64,000 bases of DNA, taken from Myotis daubentonii (taxonomy: Eukaryota; Chordata; Mammalia; Chiroptera; Vespertilionidae). The translations under genes and the position numbers were made by a program. Position 1 is the stretch's first letter. Every line of letters starts with the position of its first letter. The DNA lies in NCBI RefSeq assembly GCF_963259705.1, contig NC_081861.1:110080102-110144101 (forward strand), written 5' to 3'. Below the pieces are notes generated by a model. The model saw nothing but the letters and a program-made list of their open reading frames with translations, was not told the origin of the DNA and ran no database searches. Below, in pieces: positions 24,420 to 36,661 of the stretch.

Positions 24420-25411
24420 ATGTCAGTGAGATCAAACATGGGTAGACAAAGAAACCCCCAAAGGAAAGAGAAGGAGGACTCTCCAGAAAAGCAGCTAAGT
24501 AATACAGAGGCATGCAACATGACAGATAAAGAATTCAGAATAAGGATCCTAGAGTGCATAAACCGGATGGAGGAAAAAATCGACAACCTCTGCAAGAAGC
24601 AAGAAGAAACAGATGAAAAAATCAATAACATATGGAAGAAGCTAGAAGAAACAGATGAAAAAATCGATAACATATGGAAGAAGCTAGAAGAAACAGATGA
24701 AAAAATCAACAACCTAAGTAAGACCCAAGAAGAAATGAAGAGTGATATAGCTGCAAAGAAAAACTCCATTGAAAGTATCAACAGTAGACTAGGAGAAGCG
24801 GAGGACCGAATTAGTGAATTAGAAGACAAGGAAGCAAAACACACCCAAAATGTACTGCAATTGGAGAAAAAAATTAAAAGACAGGAGGAGAGCCTAAGGG
24901 AGCTTTGGGACAACATGAAACGAAACAACATACGAATAATAGGAGTACCAGAACAATAGAAGGATGAACAAGGATTAGAAAACCTACTCGAAGAAATAAT
25001 ATCAGAAAACTTTCCTGAGGTGGGGAAGAAAAATTCACACAAACCCAGAGAGTCCCAAACAAGGTGAACACGAAAAGACCCACACCAAGACACATCATAA
25101 TCACCATGGCAAATGTTCAGGACAAAGAGAGAATCTTACAGGCTGCAAGAGAGAGACGGAAAGTTACATACAAGGGATCTCCCATTAGATTGTCAAATGA
25201 CTTCTCAACAGAAACACATCAGGCCAGAAAAGAATGGACTGAAATTTACAAAGTGATGCAAAGCAAAGGACTGAATCCAAGAATACTCTATCCAGCAAAG
25301 CTATCATTCAAACTTGAAGGGGAAATAAGAAGCTTCACAGACAAAAAAAGGCTAAGGGAGTTTGTCACCACCAAGCCAGCAATGCAAGGAATGCTAAAGG
25401 GACTGGTATAA
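24420..25411 (+). pseudogene. L1 ORF1 (RNA-binding protein), disrupted
   Basis: This encodes the L1 ORF1p nucleic-acid chaperone that coats L1 RNA in the cytoplasm. An ATG at 24420 or, seven codons later, the MGRQRN start opens the frame. A coiled coil follows that includes three tandem 14-residue (two-heptad) units at 24594-24719. The RRM region (RIIGVPEQ) is cut by a TAG at 24957-24959 where the sister copy reads Gln. A frameshift lies near 25030-25040, and the C-terminal domain continues in another frame at 25064-25411 (RHIIITMANVQDKERIL, LYPAKLSF). No intact ORF1p can be made. Confidence 0.92.
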
Positions 25412-25468
25412 AAAGAAGAAATAAAAAGCTCAGAAAGAAAACAGCCACACACACACACACAAAAAGAA

Positions 25469-28400
25469 ATGGCTACAAACAAGTACCTTTCAATAATAAC
25501 TTTAAACGTAAACGGACTAAATGCTCCAACCAAAAGACATCGAGTGGCTGAATGGATAAAAAAACATGACCCATACATCTGCTGTCTACAAGAAACCCAC
25601 CTCATTAGAAGGGACTCACACAGACTGAAAGTGAAAGGATGGAAAAATATCTTTCAGGCAAATGGAAAGGAAAAGAAATCTGGGGTAGCAATACTTATAT
25701 CGGACAAAATAGACCTCAACGTGAAGGCCTTAACAAGAGATAAGGAAGGCCACTTCATAATACTAAAGGGATCAATACAACAAGAAGATATAACCCTGGT
25801 AAACATATATGCACCCAATGTAGGAGCACCCAAATTCATAAAAAAACTCCTGGAAGATATCAAAGGAGAGATCGACAACAATACAATCATAGTAGGGGAC
25901 TTTAATACACCATTGACAGCACTGGATAAGTCCTATAGACAAACAACCAGCAAAGATACAGCAATCCTAAATGACTCACTAGATCAGATGGACTTAATAG
26001 ACATCTTCAGAACACTTCACCCCAAAGCCAGAGAATATACGTTCTTCTCAGGTGCTCATGGGACATCTTCAAAAATAGACCACATATTGGGTCACAAGCA
26101 AAGTATCCCCAAATTCAAGAAGATTGAAATCATAAAAAGCGTCTTCGCAGACCACGATGGCATAATATTAGAAATAAACTACAATAAAAACAATCCAAAA
26201 TACTCAAACACCTGGAAGCTGAATAGCATGCTATTAAATATTGATTGGGTTACCAATGAGATCAAAGAAGAAATTAAAAACATCCTGGAAACTAATGACA
26301 ATGAAAACACAACAATCCAAAACCTATGGGACACATTGAAAGCAGTCCTGAGAGGGAAGTTTATAGCTCTACAGGCCTATCTCAAAAAACAAGAAAAAAT
26401 GGTAGTAAATCATCTAACTCTACAACTCAAAGAATTAGAAAGAGAGCAACAAGAAAACCCCAGAGTGAGCAGAAGGAAGGAGATAATAAAGATTAGAGCA
26501 GAAATAAATGACATAGAGACCAAAAAAACAATACAGAAAATCAATGAAACCAAGAGCTGGTTCTTTGAAAGGATAAACAAGATTGATAAACCTCTAGCCA
26601 GACTGACCAAGAAGCAGAGAGAGAGGACCCAAATAAATAAAATCAGAAACGATAGAGGCGAAATAACAACAGACCCCACAGAAATACAAATGATTGTTAA
26701 AAAATACTATGGACAGCTTTACTCCAACAAACTAGACAACCTGGAGGAAATGGACAAATTCCTAGAAAAATACAACATTCCAAAACTCAATCAGGAAGAA
26801 TCTAAAAATCTCAACAGGCCAATAACTATGGAAGGAATTGAAGCAGTCATCAAAAAGCTTCCATCAAACAAAAGCCCAGGACCAGACGGCTTCACAGGGG
26901 AGTTTTACCAAACATTCAAGGAAGAACTAAAACCTATCCTCTTCAGACTACTACAAAAAATCCAAGAGGAAGGAACACTTCCAAGCTCATTCTATGAAGC
27001 CAGCATCACCCTAATACCAAAACCAGGTTAAGACAACACAATGAAAGAGAATTACAGGCCAATATACCTCATGAACATAGTTGCCAAAATCCTCAACAAA
27101 ATCTTAGCAAATCGGATCCAGCAGTACATCAGAAAGATCATACACCATGACCAAGTAGGATTTATCCCAGGGATGCAAGGATGGTACAATATCCGCAAAT
27201 CAATAAACGTGATACATCACATAAACAAATTGAAAGAAAAAAACCACATGGTCATATCAATTGATGCAGAAAAAGCATTTGACAAAATTCAACACCCATT
27301 TTGATAAAAACTCTCAGCAAGGTGGGAGTAGAAGGATCATACCTCAACATAATAAAAGCCATATATGACAGGCCCACAGCCAACATCATACTCAACGGAC
27401 AAAAACTAACACCATTTCCCCTAAGAACAGGAACAAGACAGGGATGCCCCCTCTCACCACTCCTGTTCAACATAGTACTGGAAGTGTTAGCCATTGCAAT
27501 TCGGCAAGAAGAAGAAATAAAAGGCATCCAAATTAGAAAAGAGGAAGTAAAACTGTCCTTATTTGCAGACGACATGATATTATACATACAAAACCCTAGA
27601 GATTCCATCAAAAAGCTACTAGACTTAACACATGAATTTGCCAATGTAGCAGGATACAAAATTAACCCCGAGAAATCTGAGGCATTTCTATACACCAATA
27701 GTGAACTTTCAGACAGAGAGATTATAAAAACAATCCCGTTTACCATTGCACCAAAAAAATTAAGCTACCTAGGAATAAACTTAACTAAAGAGGTAAAAGA
27801 CCTCTACTCAGAAAACTACAGGATGTTGAAAAAAGACATAGAGGAAGACATAAACAGATGGAAGAACATACCGTGTTCATGGATTGGTAGAATCAACATC
27901 ATTAAAATGTCCATACTACCCAAAGCAATCTATAAATTCAACGCACTTCCCATTAAAATACCAACAGCATACTCCAGAGATCTAGAACGAACTTTCCAAA
28001 AATTCATCTGGAATAAAAGAAGACCCCGAATAGCTGCAGCAATCCTGAAAAAGAACAAAGTAGGTGGGATCTCAATACCAGATATCAAGTTGTATTACAA
28101 AGCCACTGTTCTCAAAACTGCCTGGTACTGGCACAAGAATAGGCATATAGATCAATGGAATAGAATAGAGAGCCCAGAAATCGGCCCGAACCAATATGCT
28201 CAAATAATATTTGACAAAGGAGGCAAGAACATACAATGGAGCCAAGATACTCTCTTCAATAAATGGTGTTGGGAAAATTGGACAGATATATGCAAGAAAA
28301 TGAAACTAGACCACCAACTTACACCATACACAAAAATAAACTCAAAATGGATAAAGGACTTAAATGTACGACAGGAAACCAAAAAAATTCTAAAAGAATC

Positions 28401-29290
28401 CAAAGGCAACAAAATCTCAGACATATGCCGAAGCAATTTCTTCACTGATACAGCTCCTAGGGCACTTGAAACTAAAGAAAAAATGAACAAATGGGACTAC
28501 ATCAAAATAAAAAGCTTCTGCACAGCAAAAGAAACCATCAACAAAACAACGAGAAAACCCACTGTGTGGGAAAACATATTTGCCAATGACATATCTGATA
28601 AGGGCCTAATCTCCAAAATTTATAGGGAACTCATACAACTTAACAAAAGGAAGATAAACAATCCAATCAAAAAATGGGCAAAGGACCTAAATAGACACCT
28701 TTCAAAAGAGGACATTCAGAAAGCCAAGAGACATATGAAAACATGCTCAAAGTCACTAATCATCCGAGAGATGCAAATCAAAACAGCAATGAGGTACCAT
28801 CTCACACCTGTCAGACTGGCTATCATCAACAAATCAACAAACGACAAGTGCTGGAGAGGATGTGGAGAAAAAGGAACACTTGTGCACTGCTGGTGGGAAT
28901 GCAGACTGGTGCAGCCACTATGGAAGACAGTATGGAGTTTCCTTAAAAAAACTGAAAATGGAACTCCCATTTGACCCTGTGATCCCACTTCTAGGAATAT
29001 ATCCCAAGAAACCAGAAACACCAATCAGAAAGGATATATGCACCCCTATGTTCATAGCAGCACAATTCACCATAGCTAAGATCTAGAAACAGCCTAAGTG
29101 CCCATCAGTAGATGAATGGATTAGAAAACTGTGGTACATCTACACGATGGAATTCTATGCTGCTGTAAAAAGGAAGGAACTCTTACCATTTGCAACGTCA
29201 TGGATGGAACTGGAGAGCATTATGCTAAGTGAAATAAGCCAGTCAATAAAGGAAAAGTACCACATGACCTCACTCATTCATGGACAATAG
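25469..29290 (+). pseudogene. L1 ORF2 (endonuclease/reverse transcriptase), disrupted
   Basis: This is the L1 ORF2 that nicks target DNA and reverse-transcribes its own RNA. The endonuclease domain (first ~240 codons) is intact in sequence, with NVNGLN, QETHL, GDFN and the terminal DH motif. The RT domain carries the FADD catalytic motif at 27562-27573, and the Cys-rich C-terminal region is recognisable near 28850-28900. At least four lesions are visible: Lys to TAA at 27029-27031; a one-T loss near 27300; a one-A gain near 28947; and Trp to TAG at about 29084-29086. The frame would otherwise end at 29288-29290. Confidence 0.93.
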
Positions 29291-29560
29291 AGACCATTAT
29301 AAACTTTTGAACAATAATAGATACAGAGGCAGAGCTGCCTCAAACAGATTGTCAAACTGCAGCGGGAAGGCCGGGGAGGGTTGGGGGGCAGGAGGTAGGG
29401 GGGTAAGAGATCAACTAAAGGACTTGTATGCATGCATATAAGCATAACCAATGGACATAAGACACTGGGTGATAGGGGAGGCTAGGGGACTGTCTAGGGC
29501 GGGGGGATAAAATGGATACATATGTAATACCCTTTGTAATACTTTAAGCAATAAAAAAAA

Positions 29561-29576
29561 AAGAAATGCTAATGGA
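29561..29576 (+). repeat. Right target-site duplication of young L1
   Basis: Perfect 16-bp match to 22415-22430, directly after the A tail. Confidence 0.95.
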
Positions 29577-30305
29577 GGTATTCAAGTTGAAATGAATGGA
29601 GGATAATAATAAATATAATTACAAAAATGTATAACATTTGGTAATTAAGGTAAATAAATATATAAATCAGAATACTGTAATACTGTAACAGCAGTGGGTA
29701 GATCATATTTAATCAAAGTATAAAAGATAAAAGTAAAATAATACTCAAATAACTATAACTATGTTAATTGGTACCCAACATAAAAAAATATGTAAATTGT
29801 GACATCAGTAACATACTGTTGGATGGGAAGAATTAAAGTGTAGAGTTTTTGTATATGATTGAAGTTAAGTTGCTATCAATTTAAAATAGATGTATAACTA
29901 TAGAAAAAAAACATATAGCGCATACGCACATGAAAAAAGAGAAGTGAAACAAGACACAGGAATACAATAACTCAATGAATCACAAAGGAAGACAGATGAA
30001 TAAAGGGACAAATAATCTACAAAAGTAGAAAAAAAACTAACAAAATGTAACATTAAGTACATCCCTATTAATACATTAAATAAAAATGGATTAAGCTGCT
30101 CAATTAAGAGAAATAGAGTAGCTGAAGGAATAAAAATACATGATCCAGTTATATGTTGTCTAAAAAGACTCATTTTAGATTTACAAACACATATAAGAAA
30201 GAGAAAGAGAAGGACATTACATACAAATGGTAATCACCATAAGACAGCAGAGGTGACTATAGTTGAATCAGACAAAATATAAAGTAAGTCAAAAGCTGAC
30301 ATAAG

Positions 30306-30536
30306 TGTCCGGTCGGCATGGCTCAGCAGTTGATCATTGACCTATGAACCAGGACATCACGGTTCAAATCCTGGTCAGGGCATATGCCTGGGTTGTGGCC
30401 TCAATCTTCAGTGTGGAGCATGCAGTAGGCAGCTAATCAATGATTCTCTCTCAGAAGTGATGTTTGCATCTCTCTCTCCCATCCTCTCTGAAATCAATAA
30501 ATAATAATAAAATTAATTTAATAAAAATAAAAAATA
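30306..30536 (+). mobile_element. Ves-type SINE with TSD
   Basis: A tRNA-like head: GGCATGGCTCAGCAG is box A-like, GGTTCAAATCCTG is box B. The Ves body follows, with an AATAA-rich tail. Flanking near-identical 15-mers (AAAAGCTGACATAAG at 30291-30305, AAAAGCTGTCACAAG at 30537-30551) mark insertion into the old L1M ORF2. It is more diverged than the SINE at 12827. Confidence 0.88.
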
Positions 30537-30606
30537 AAAAGCTGTCACAAGAGACAAAGAAATATATTGTATAATGATATAATAATTAATTGAGAAAATA
30601 TAACAA

Positions 30607-30993
30607 TCCTATATAATAAAAGGCTAATCTGCAAATTGTCTCTATGGGCTGGAGTTCAACTGACCAGGAGTTAGATGTTTACTGACCACTGGGGGCGATG
30701 CAGAACATGGTGGGCATCAGTGATGCGGTTCTGGCAGTGGGCAGCAGTGGAGGTGCTGCCAGCCCTGACGGCCTCCAACGAGAGCGGGACTGCAGTGGGA
30801 TGGTGGAGTGGGTGAGTGGGCAGCACCAGGCCAAGGCAGGTACAAAGGGAGGTCCCAGCTGATAGCCAGGGCAAAGGAGGCCCAGGCTGGTGGCAGTGGC
30901 AAGCAGCTGGGGGAAGGGTGGCCTCAGCCAGCAGCCAGCAGCTGCTAGGGAGGGATCCTACCAATGCACAAATTTCATGCATCAGGCCTCTAG
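30607..30993 (+). mobile_element. Helitron, 387-bp non-autonomous
   Basis: Starts TCCTATATAATAAAAG after A and ends in a hairpin with ATCAGGCCTCTAG before T. The interior is GC-rich, with the TGACCACTGGGGG motif near the head. It interrupts the old L1M ORF2. Confidence 0.93.
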
Positions 30994-31930
30994 TTATAAA
31001 TATAAATATAAATGCATTAATATCAGAACACCAATCTTAGTAAATATTAATAGAACTAGAGTAAGAGGAGAAATAGCAAAACAGTAATAGTAGAAAACTT
31101 CTATGTCCCACTTTCAATAATTGATAAAATATCTGGAAAGAAAATCAATATGAAATCACTGAAACTGGGTAAAAGTATAGACACAATAGACATAACAGAC
31201 ATACCTATAAAGAACATCATACACAACACAACAAAATACAGATCCTTCTTAAGCATGCATGAAATACTCCCTAGGGATAGATCACATGTTAAGTAACAAA
31301 ACAAGTGTTAACAAATTTAAGTGATTAAAGTCATAACAAGTATCTTTCCCAGCCACAATGGCAAGAAACTAAACAACAAAATTCGGTAACTCACAAATAT
31401 GTGGAATGCTAACAGTACACTAAACAACCAATGGTTCAGAGAAAACTTAAAAGGAAAATCAGAAAATAATCATAAGATGAATGAAAATAAAAACACAACA
31501 TACCAAACTGTGTGGATACAGCAAAAATAGTACTACAAGGAATGTTTACACCAATAAATTGCCCACATTATGAAAGAAGAACGATCTAAAATAAACAACC
31601 TCATTGTCCACCTGAAGGAACTAAATAAATAAGAAAACACTAAACAAAAATTTAGAAGAATGGAAAGAATAAAGATTAGAACAGAAACGTGCAAAATAGA
31701 GAATATGAAATTGAAAAAAATAAAACCAAAAGAAGTTTTCTGAAAAGATCAACAAACAATTAATGAGGCTGAAAAAAAGAGAGAAGCCTGAAATTGATAC
31801 AATTATAAACAAAAGAGGAGACATTACAACTGATAATGAAAATAAAAAAGGACCATAAGCAACTATTACAGGCTGAACAAATACACACCAATTAATTACC
31901 TACACTCATCAAAAAAAAGACAATGACCCC

Positions 31931-32145
31931 TTCTCAAATAAAATCAGAAATGAAAGGGGAGAAATAACAACGGACACCACAGAAATATGAAGAAATGTAA
32001 AAAAATATTACAAACAACTATTTGACAACAAATTAGATAATTGGGAAGAAATGGATAAATTTTTAGAAACATACAATCTTCCAAAACTGAATCAAGAAGA
32101 ATCAGATATTCTAAACAGACCAATTAAAATTCTTAAAAGAAAAGT
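31931..32145 (+). mobile_element. L1 ORF2 fragment
   Basis: It repeats, at lower age, the ORF2 region already passed near 31790-31870 (GAAATAACAACGGACACC against GACATTACAACTGATAA). It is therefore a separate L1 piece and not the L1M itself. Confidence 0.55.
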
Positions 32146-32149
32146 AGAT

Positions 32150-32812
32150 GAAAAATATACCAGCAAACAAAAACAAACACATGGAGACTAAATGGCATGC
32201 TATTAAACAATGAACACGTTACCAAAGAGATCAATGACAAAATAAAATACATCCTAAAAACAAATGAAAATGAACATGAAACAACCAAAAATCTATGTGA
32301 CACAGTGAAGGAAGTCCTGAGTGGGAAGTTCATAACACTACAGGCCTACCTCACAAAAAACAGAAAACTTAATAAATTGTGTAAACCTACAACTTAAAGA
32401 ATTAGAAAGGCAATAACAAGAAAAGTCCAGAGTAAGTAGAAGTAAGGAAATAATACAGATCTGAGTGGAAATAAATAACATAGAGACCAAAAAACAATAC
32501 AAACGTTAAATAAAACCAAGAGCTGGTTCTTTGAAAAGATAAACAAATTGATGAATCTCTACACAGACTCATCAAGAAACAAAGAGAAGGGACCAAAATA
32601 AACATCAGAAACTAAAGAGGTGAAGTAACAACTGACCCCACTGAAATAATGACGATCAAAAATAAATACCATGAATGACTTCATTCCAACAAATTAGAAA
32701 ACCTGGATGAAATGGACATATTCCTAGAAAAATATAATATTCCAAAACTCAATCAGGAAGAATCAAAAAACCTGAATATACCAATAACTACTGATGAAAT
32801 TGAAGCAGTAAT

Positions 32813-32856
<44 letters not shown>

Positions 32857-34850
32857 CACACCACATCGAACTAACAAAAGCCCTAGTCTGGACATCTTCA
32901 CAGGGGAGTTATATTGAACATTCAAATAAGAACTACACCTATCCTCCTCAAATTATTAAAAAATTTCAAGAGGAAGGGGGACTTCAAAGCTCTTTCTATG
33001 AGGCTAGCATTATACTAATTACAAACCAGATAAAGAGAATTACAAACCAATATCCCTGATGAACATAGATGCTAACATCTTCAACAAAATAGTAGCAAAT
33101 AAGATCTAGAAATATGTTAAAAAGATTATATACCAGGAGCAAGGGGGATTTATTCCAGGGATGCAAGGCTGGAACAATATACCATGTTCATGGATTGGTA
33201 GAATCAACATCATTAAAATGTCTCTAGTAATCCAGAGCAATCTATAGATTTAATGCAATCCCTTTTAAAATACCAACTGCATATTTCACAGATCTAGAAC
33301 AAACACTCCAAAAATATATATGGAACAATAACAACAAAAAATATCCTGAAGAGCTGCAGTAATCTTGAGAAAGAACAAAGTTGAAGGAATCACAATACCA
33401 GATACCAAGTTATACTTCAAAGCCACCGTAATCAAAATACCCTGCTATTGGTACAAGAACAGGCATGCAGATAAATGGAATAGAACAAAGAACCCAGATA
33501 TAGACCCAACCCATTATGCTCAATTAATATTTGACAATGAAGGCAAGGGCATACAATGGACTCTCTTCAATAAATAGTGTTGGGAATATTGGACAGGTAC
33601 ATGTAAAAATGAAACTAGATGACTAACTTATACCGTACACAAGAATAAACTCAAAATGGGTAAAATACTTAAATATAAATTGTCAAACTATAAAAATCTT
33701 AGAAGAAACCATAGGCAGCAAAATTTCAGACATCTCTTGAAGCAGTATGTTTACCAATATGTCTCCTAGGAAAGTAGAAACAAATTAGAAAAAAAATGTG
33801 ACTACATCAAAATAAAAAGCTTCTGCATAGCAAAAGACACCTTCAACAAAATTATAAGAGCATCCACTGCATGGAAGAATATATTTGCCAATGATACATC
33901 CAATAAGGGGTTAATCTACAACATATATAGAGAACTTATACAACTTAACAAAAGGAAGACAAATAATCTAATTAAAAAATGGCAAACAGCCTAAATAGAC
34001 ACTTCTCCAAAGTGGACATACAGAAGGACATGAGGCATATGAAAAAATGTTCAAAGTCACTAATCATCAGAGAGATAAAAATCAAAACAACAATGAGGTA
34101 TCACCTCACACCTGTCAGACTGGAGATCATCAACAAATCATCAAATGACAAGTGTTCGTGAGGGTGTGGAGAAAAGAGAACCCTAGTATACGGCTGTTGG
34201 AAATGCAGACTGGTGCAACCACTGTGGAAAAAAGTATAGAGTTTTCTCAGAAATTTAAAAATCGAACTTCCATTTTATCCAATGACCCCACTTCTAGGAA
34301 TATATCCTAAGAAATTGGAAGCACCAATCAAAAAGAATTTATACACCCCTATGTTCATAGCAACACAATTTATAATAGCTGGAGTTTGGAAATAGCCCAA
34401 GTACCCATCAGGGGATGAGTGGCTAAAGAATCTGTAGTACATCTCAACAATGGAATACTACCCAGCTATAAAAAAGAAAGACCTCTTACCATTTGCAACT
34501 GCATGGATGAACCTGGAGAGCATTATGCTAAACAAAATAAGCCAGTCAGAGAAAGATAGGTATCACATGATCTCACTCATATGTGGAATCTAATGAACAA
34601 AATAGATCCAGAGACATAGAAGCATGGAACAGACTGTCAAACCTCAGAGGGAAGGCAGGGAAGGTGGGTGGGTGGGAAGAGATCAACCAAAGAACTTGTA
34701 TGCATATATGCATAACCCATGGACACAGACAATAAGGTGATGAGGGGCTAGGGTGGGGGGTGGTGGCAGGCTAGAAGAGGTTAATGGGGAAAAGGGGGGA
34801 TATATGTAATACTTTCAACAATAAAGATTAAAAAAATAAAATTTATGAAG
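32150..34850 (+). mobile_element. L1 ORF2 to 3' end, internally deleted
   Basis: ORF2 sequence runs from just after the endonuclease to the terminal AATAAAGATTAAAAAA. At about 33180 GGGATGCAAGGCTGGAAC jumps to ACCATGTTCATGGATTGG, so most of the RT catalytic region is missing relative to the young L1. A CA microsatellite interrupts it near 32815. All frames are broken. Confidence 0.85.
32814..32855. repeat. (CA)n microsatellite
   Basis: About 20 CA units within L1 ORF2, at the position where related copies read the KLPSNKS-coding region. Confidence 0.93.
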
Positions 34851-34885
34851 ATAAATAATAATAGTTGTACTAATAAAATAATAAT

Positions 34886-35288
34886 TCTATATAATAAAAG
34901 CCTAATATGCTAAGTTTCTGGTCGACCAGTCAGCCGTTTAGCCAATCAAAGCATACTATGCTAATGATATGCTAAGGATCCTCAACTGCTCGCTATGATG
35001 TGCACTGACCACCAGCGGGCAGACGCTTCAACCAGTAGGGTAGCTTGCTGCTGGGGCCCTGCAGATTGGGACTGAGCGAGATGGGCTAGACATGCCCTGG
35101 AGCCCTCCTGTGGTCCCTCCCTGGCTGGCCAACCTCCCACGTCCATCCCTGGCCCTGATTGTGCACCGGTGGGGTCTCTCAGCCTAGCTTGCACCCTCTT
35201 GCAATCTGGGACCCCTTGGGAGATGTCAGAGGGCCAGTTTTGGCCCGATCCCACAGGCCAGGCTGAGGGATTCCTTGGTCGCCTCAAA
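34886..35288 (+). mobile_element. Helitron lacking its 3' terminus
   Basis: Begins TCTATATAATAAAAGCC and carries the GCACTGACCACCAGCGG motif. It stops without hairpin or CTAG and meets the next Helitron's TC at 35289. Confidence 0.8.
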
Positions 35289-36618
35289 TCCTATCTAATA
35301 ATAGAGAAACATGGTAATTAACTGTAACTTCGCTACCCTCCCTATTGGCTAATCAGGGCGATATGCAAATTAACTGCCAACCAAGATGGCGGCCTGCAGC
35401 CAGGCAGCTGAAACGAACAGGAGGCTTGCTTGCTCCAGTGAAGGAGGAAGCCAAGATTCCCCGCCTGCCGCTGCCGGCCTCTGAGCTTGCACTCTAAGCA
35501 ACTATATTGCAATTATAGAACCTAAACAAACCCCAGAAACCTGCTTTCAGCCAGCTACGGCCTCAGAGCTTAGAGTGGCAGTGATGGTAACAGTGTTTCA
35601 ATTATAGAACCCAAACAAACCAAGATACCTGCTTTCAGCAACCAAGGTCTCAGAGCTGGAGCCTAGCCTCAGAGCTAAAGCCGGCTCTCAGTTCCAGTGA
35701 CAGCCATAGAAGAAATCCCAGAATAAAAAAAAAAAGAAAAAACGGAGAGGCTGGGAGCTTCAGTCACCTGCCAGCCTGAAAATGGCCCTCAGCCCCTCAT
35801 CTATACTGGCCAGGCACCCCAGTGGGGACACCCACCCTGAAGGGGGTGTGACCAGCTGCAAACAGCCATCATCCTCTCAACCAGGCTGGCCAGGCACCCA
35901 AGCGGGACCCACACCCTGATCCGGGACACCCTTCAGGGCAAACCAGCCAGCCCCACCAGTGCACCAGGCCTCTAATCTATATAGTAAAAGGGTAATATGC
36001 CTCCCAGCACTGAGATCAGTGGAGCCACGAGGTCCCCTGGCCCCTGGAGCAGCGTGACAGGGGGCAGGGCCCAAACCCCCTGGTTGCCCTGCGGCTCTGT
36101 GTGTGACAGGGGCCGGGGCCACAACCTCCCTATCCGCCCTGCTCTGTTCATGACAGGGGAAGGCGCCCCAACCCCCTGATTGGCCCTGCTCTGTGTGTGA
36201 CAGGGGGCAGCACTGCAACCTCCTGATCTGCCCTGCTCTGTGCATGACAGGTGGTGGCGCCGCAACCTCCCCATCGGCCCTGCCTTGAGTGTGACAGGGG
36301 GCGGTGCCCCAACCCCCTAATTGGCCCTACCCTGAGCCCCTGAGCGTGACTAGGGGTGGCATCACAACCTCCAGATCCACCCTGCTCTGTGCGTGACAGG
36401 GTGCGGTGCCCCAACTCTCCAATCGGCCCTGCTCTGAGCCCGACCAGGGGCTGAAGGGCAGGCACCTAGGGATTGGGCCTGCCCTCTGCCACCTGGAAGC
36501 AGGCCTAAGCCAGCAGGTCGTTATCTCCCGAGGGATCACAGACTGTGAGAGGGTACAAGTGGGGCTGAGGGACACCCCCCCATGCCAGTGCACAAATTTT
36601 TATGCACCGGGCCTCTAG
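35289..36618 (+). mobile_element. Composite Helitron, third copy
   Basis: Begins TCCTATCTAATAATAGAG and ends GCACCGGGCCTCTAG before T. The internal fusion is at about 35965-35990 (GCACCAGGCCTCTA then ATCTATATAGTAAAAG), as in 1344-2623 and 13791-15257. The ~60-bp GC-rich array spans about 36040-36440. Confidence 0.88.
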
Positions 36619-36661
36619 TAATAATAATAACAACAACAACAACAACAACAATAATAATAAT
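36619..36661. repeat. (AAT)n/(AAC)n microsatellite
   Basis: Mixed trinucleotide repeat directly after the Helitron CTAG end. Confidence 0.92.

Larger units (their letters stand above)
22431..29560 (+). mobile_element. Young, near full-length L1 (7.13 kb)
   Basis: A complete L1 structure: 5'UTR from about 22431, ORF1 at 24420, ORF2 at 25469, a short 3'UTR with a G-rich tract (29350-29510), and an A tail at 29552-29560. A perfect 16-bp TSD flanks it. Lesions in both ORFs make it immobile. It inserted into the old L1M, whose sequence resumes in register at 29577. It is the reference copy for interpreting the spliced-looking L1 at 58037-61414. Confidence 0.95.
17965..31930 (+). mobile_element. 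Old L1M, host of five later insertions
   Basis: Five collinear parts of one decayed plus-strand L1 can be followed. The 5' start (ATCAAGATGGTAGAATAAGG) lies just before 18010. The 5'UTR resumes at about 20356. The ORF1 N-terminus is open at 21377-21616, ORF1 continues to 22414, and the inter-ORF region is at 29577-30060. ORF2 endonuclease sequence follows from about 30060 to 31930. The gaps are a HAL1-like element, two Helitrons, a young L1 and a Ves SINE. No usable coding frame survives. Confidence 0.65.

Noticed and set aside
22431..29560. Autonomous, active L1
   Set aside because: Stops and frameshifts in both ORF1 and ORF2.
30306..30400. tRNA gene with box A and box B
   Set aside because: It is the head of a Ves SINE with its body, A-rich tail and target duplication; no mature tRNA fold is kept.
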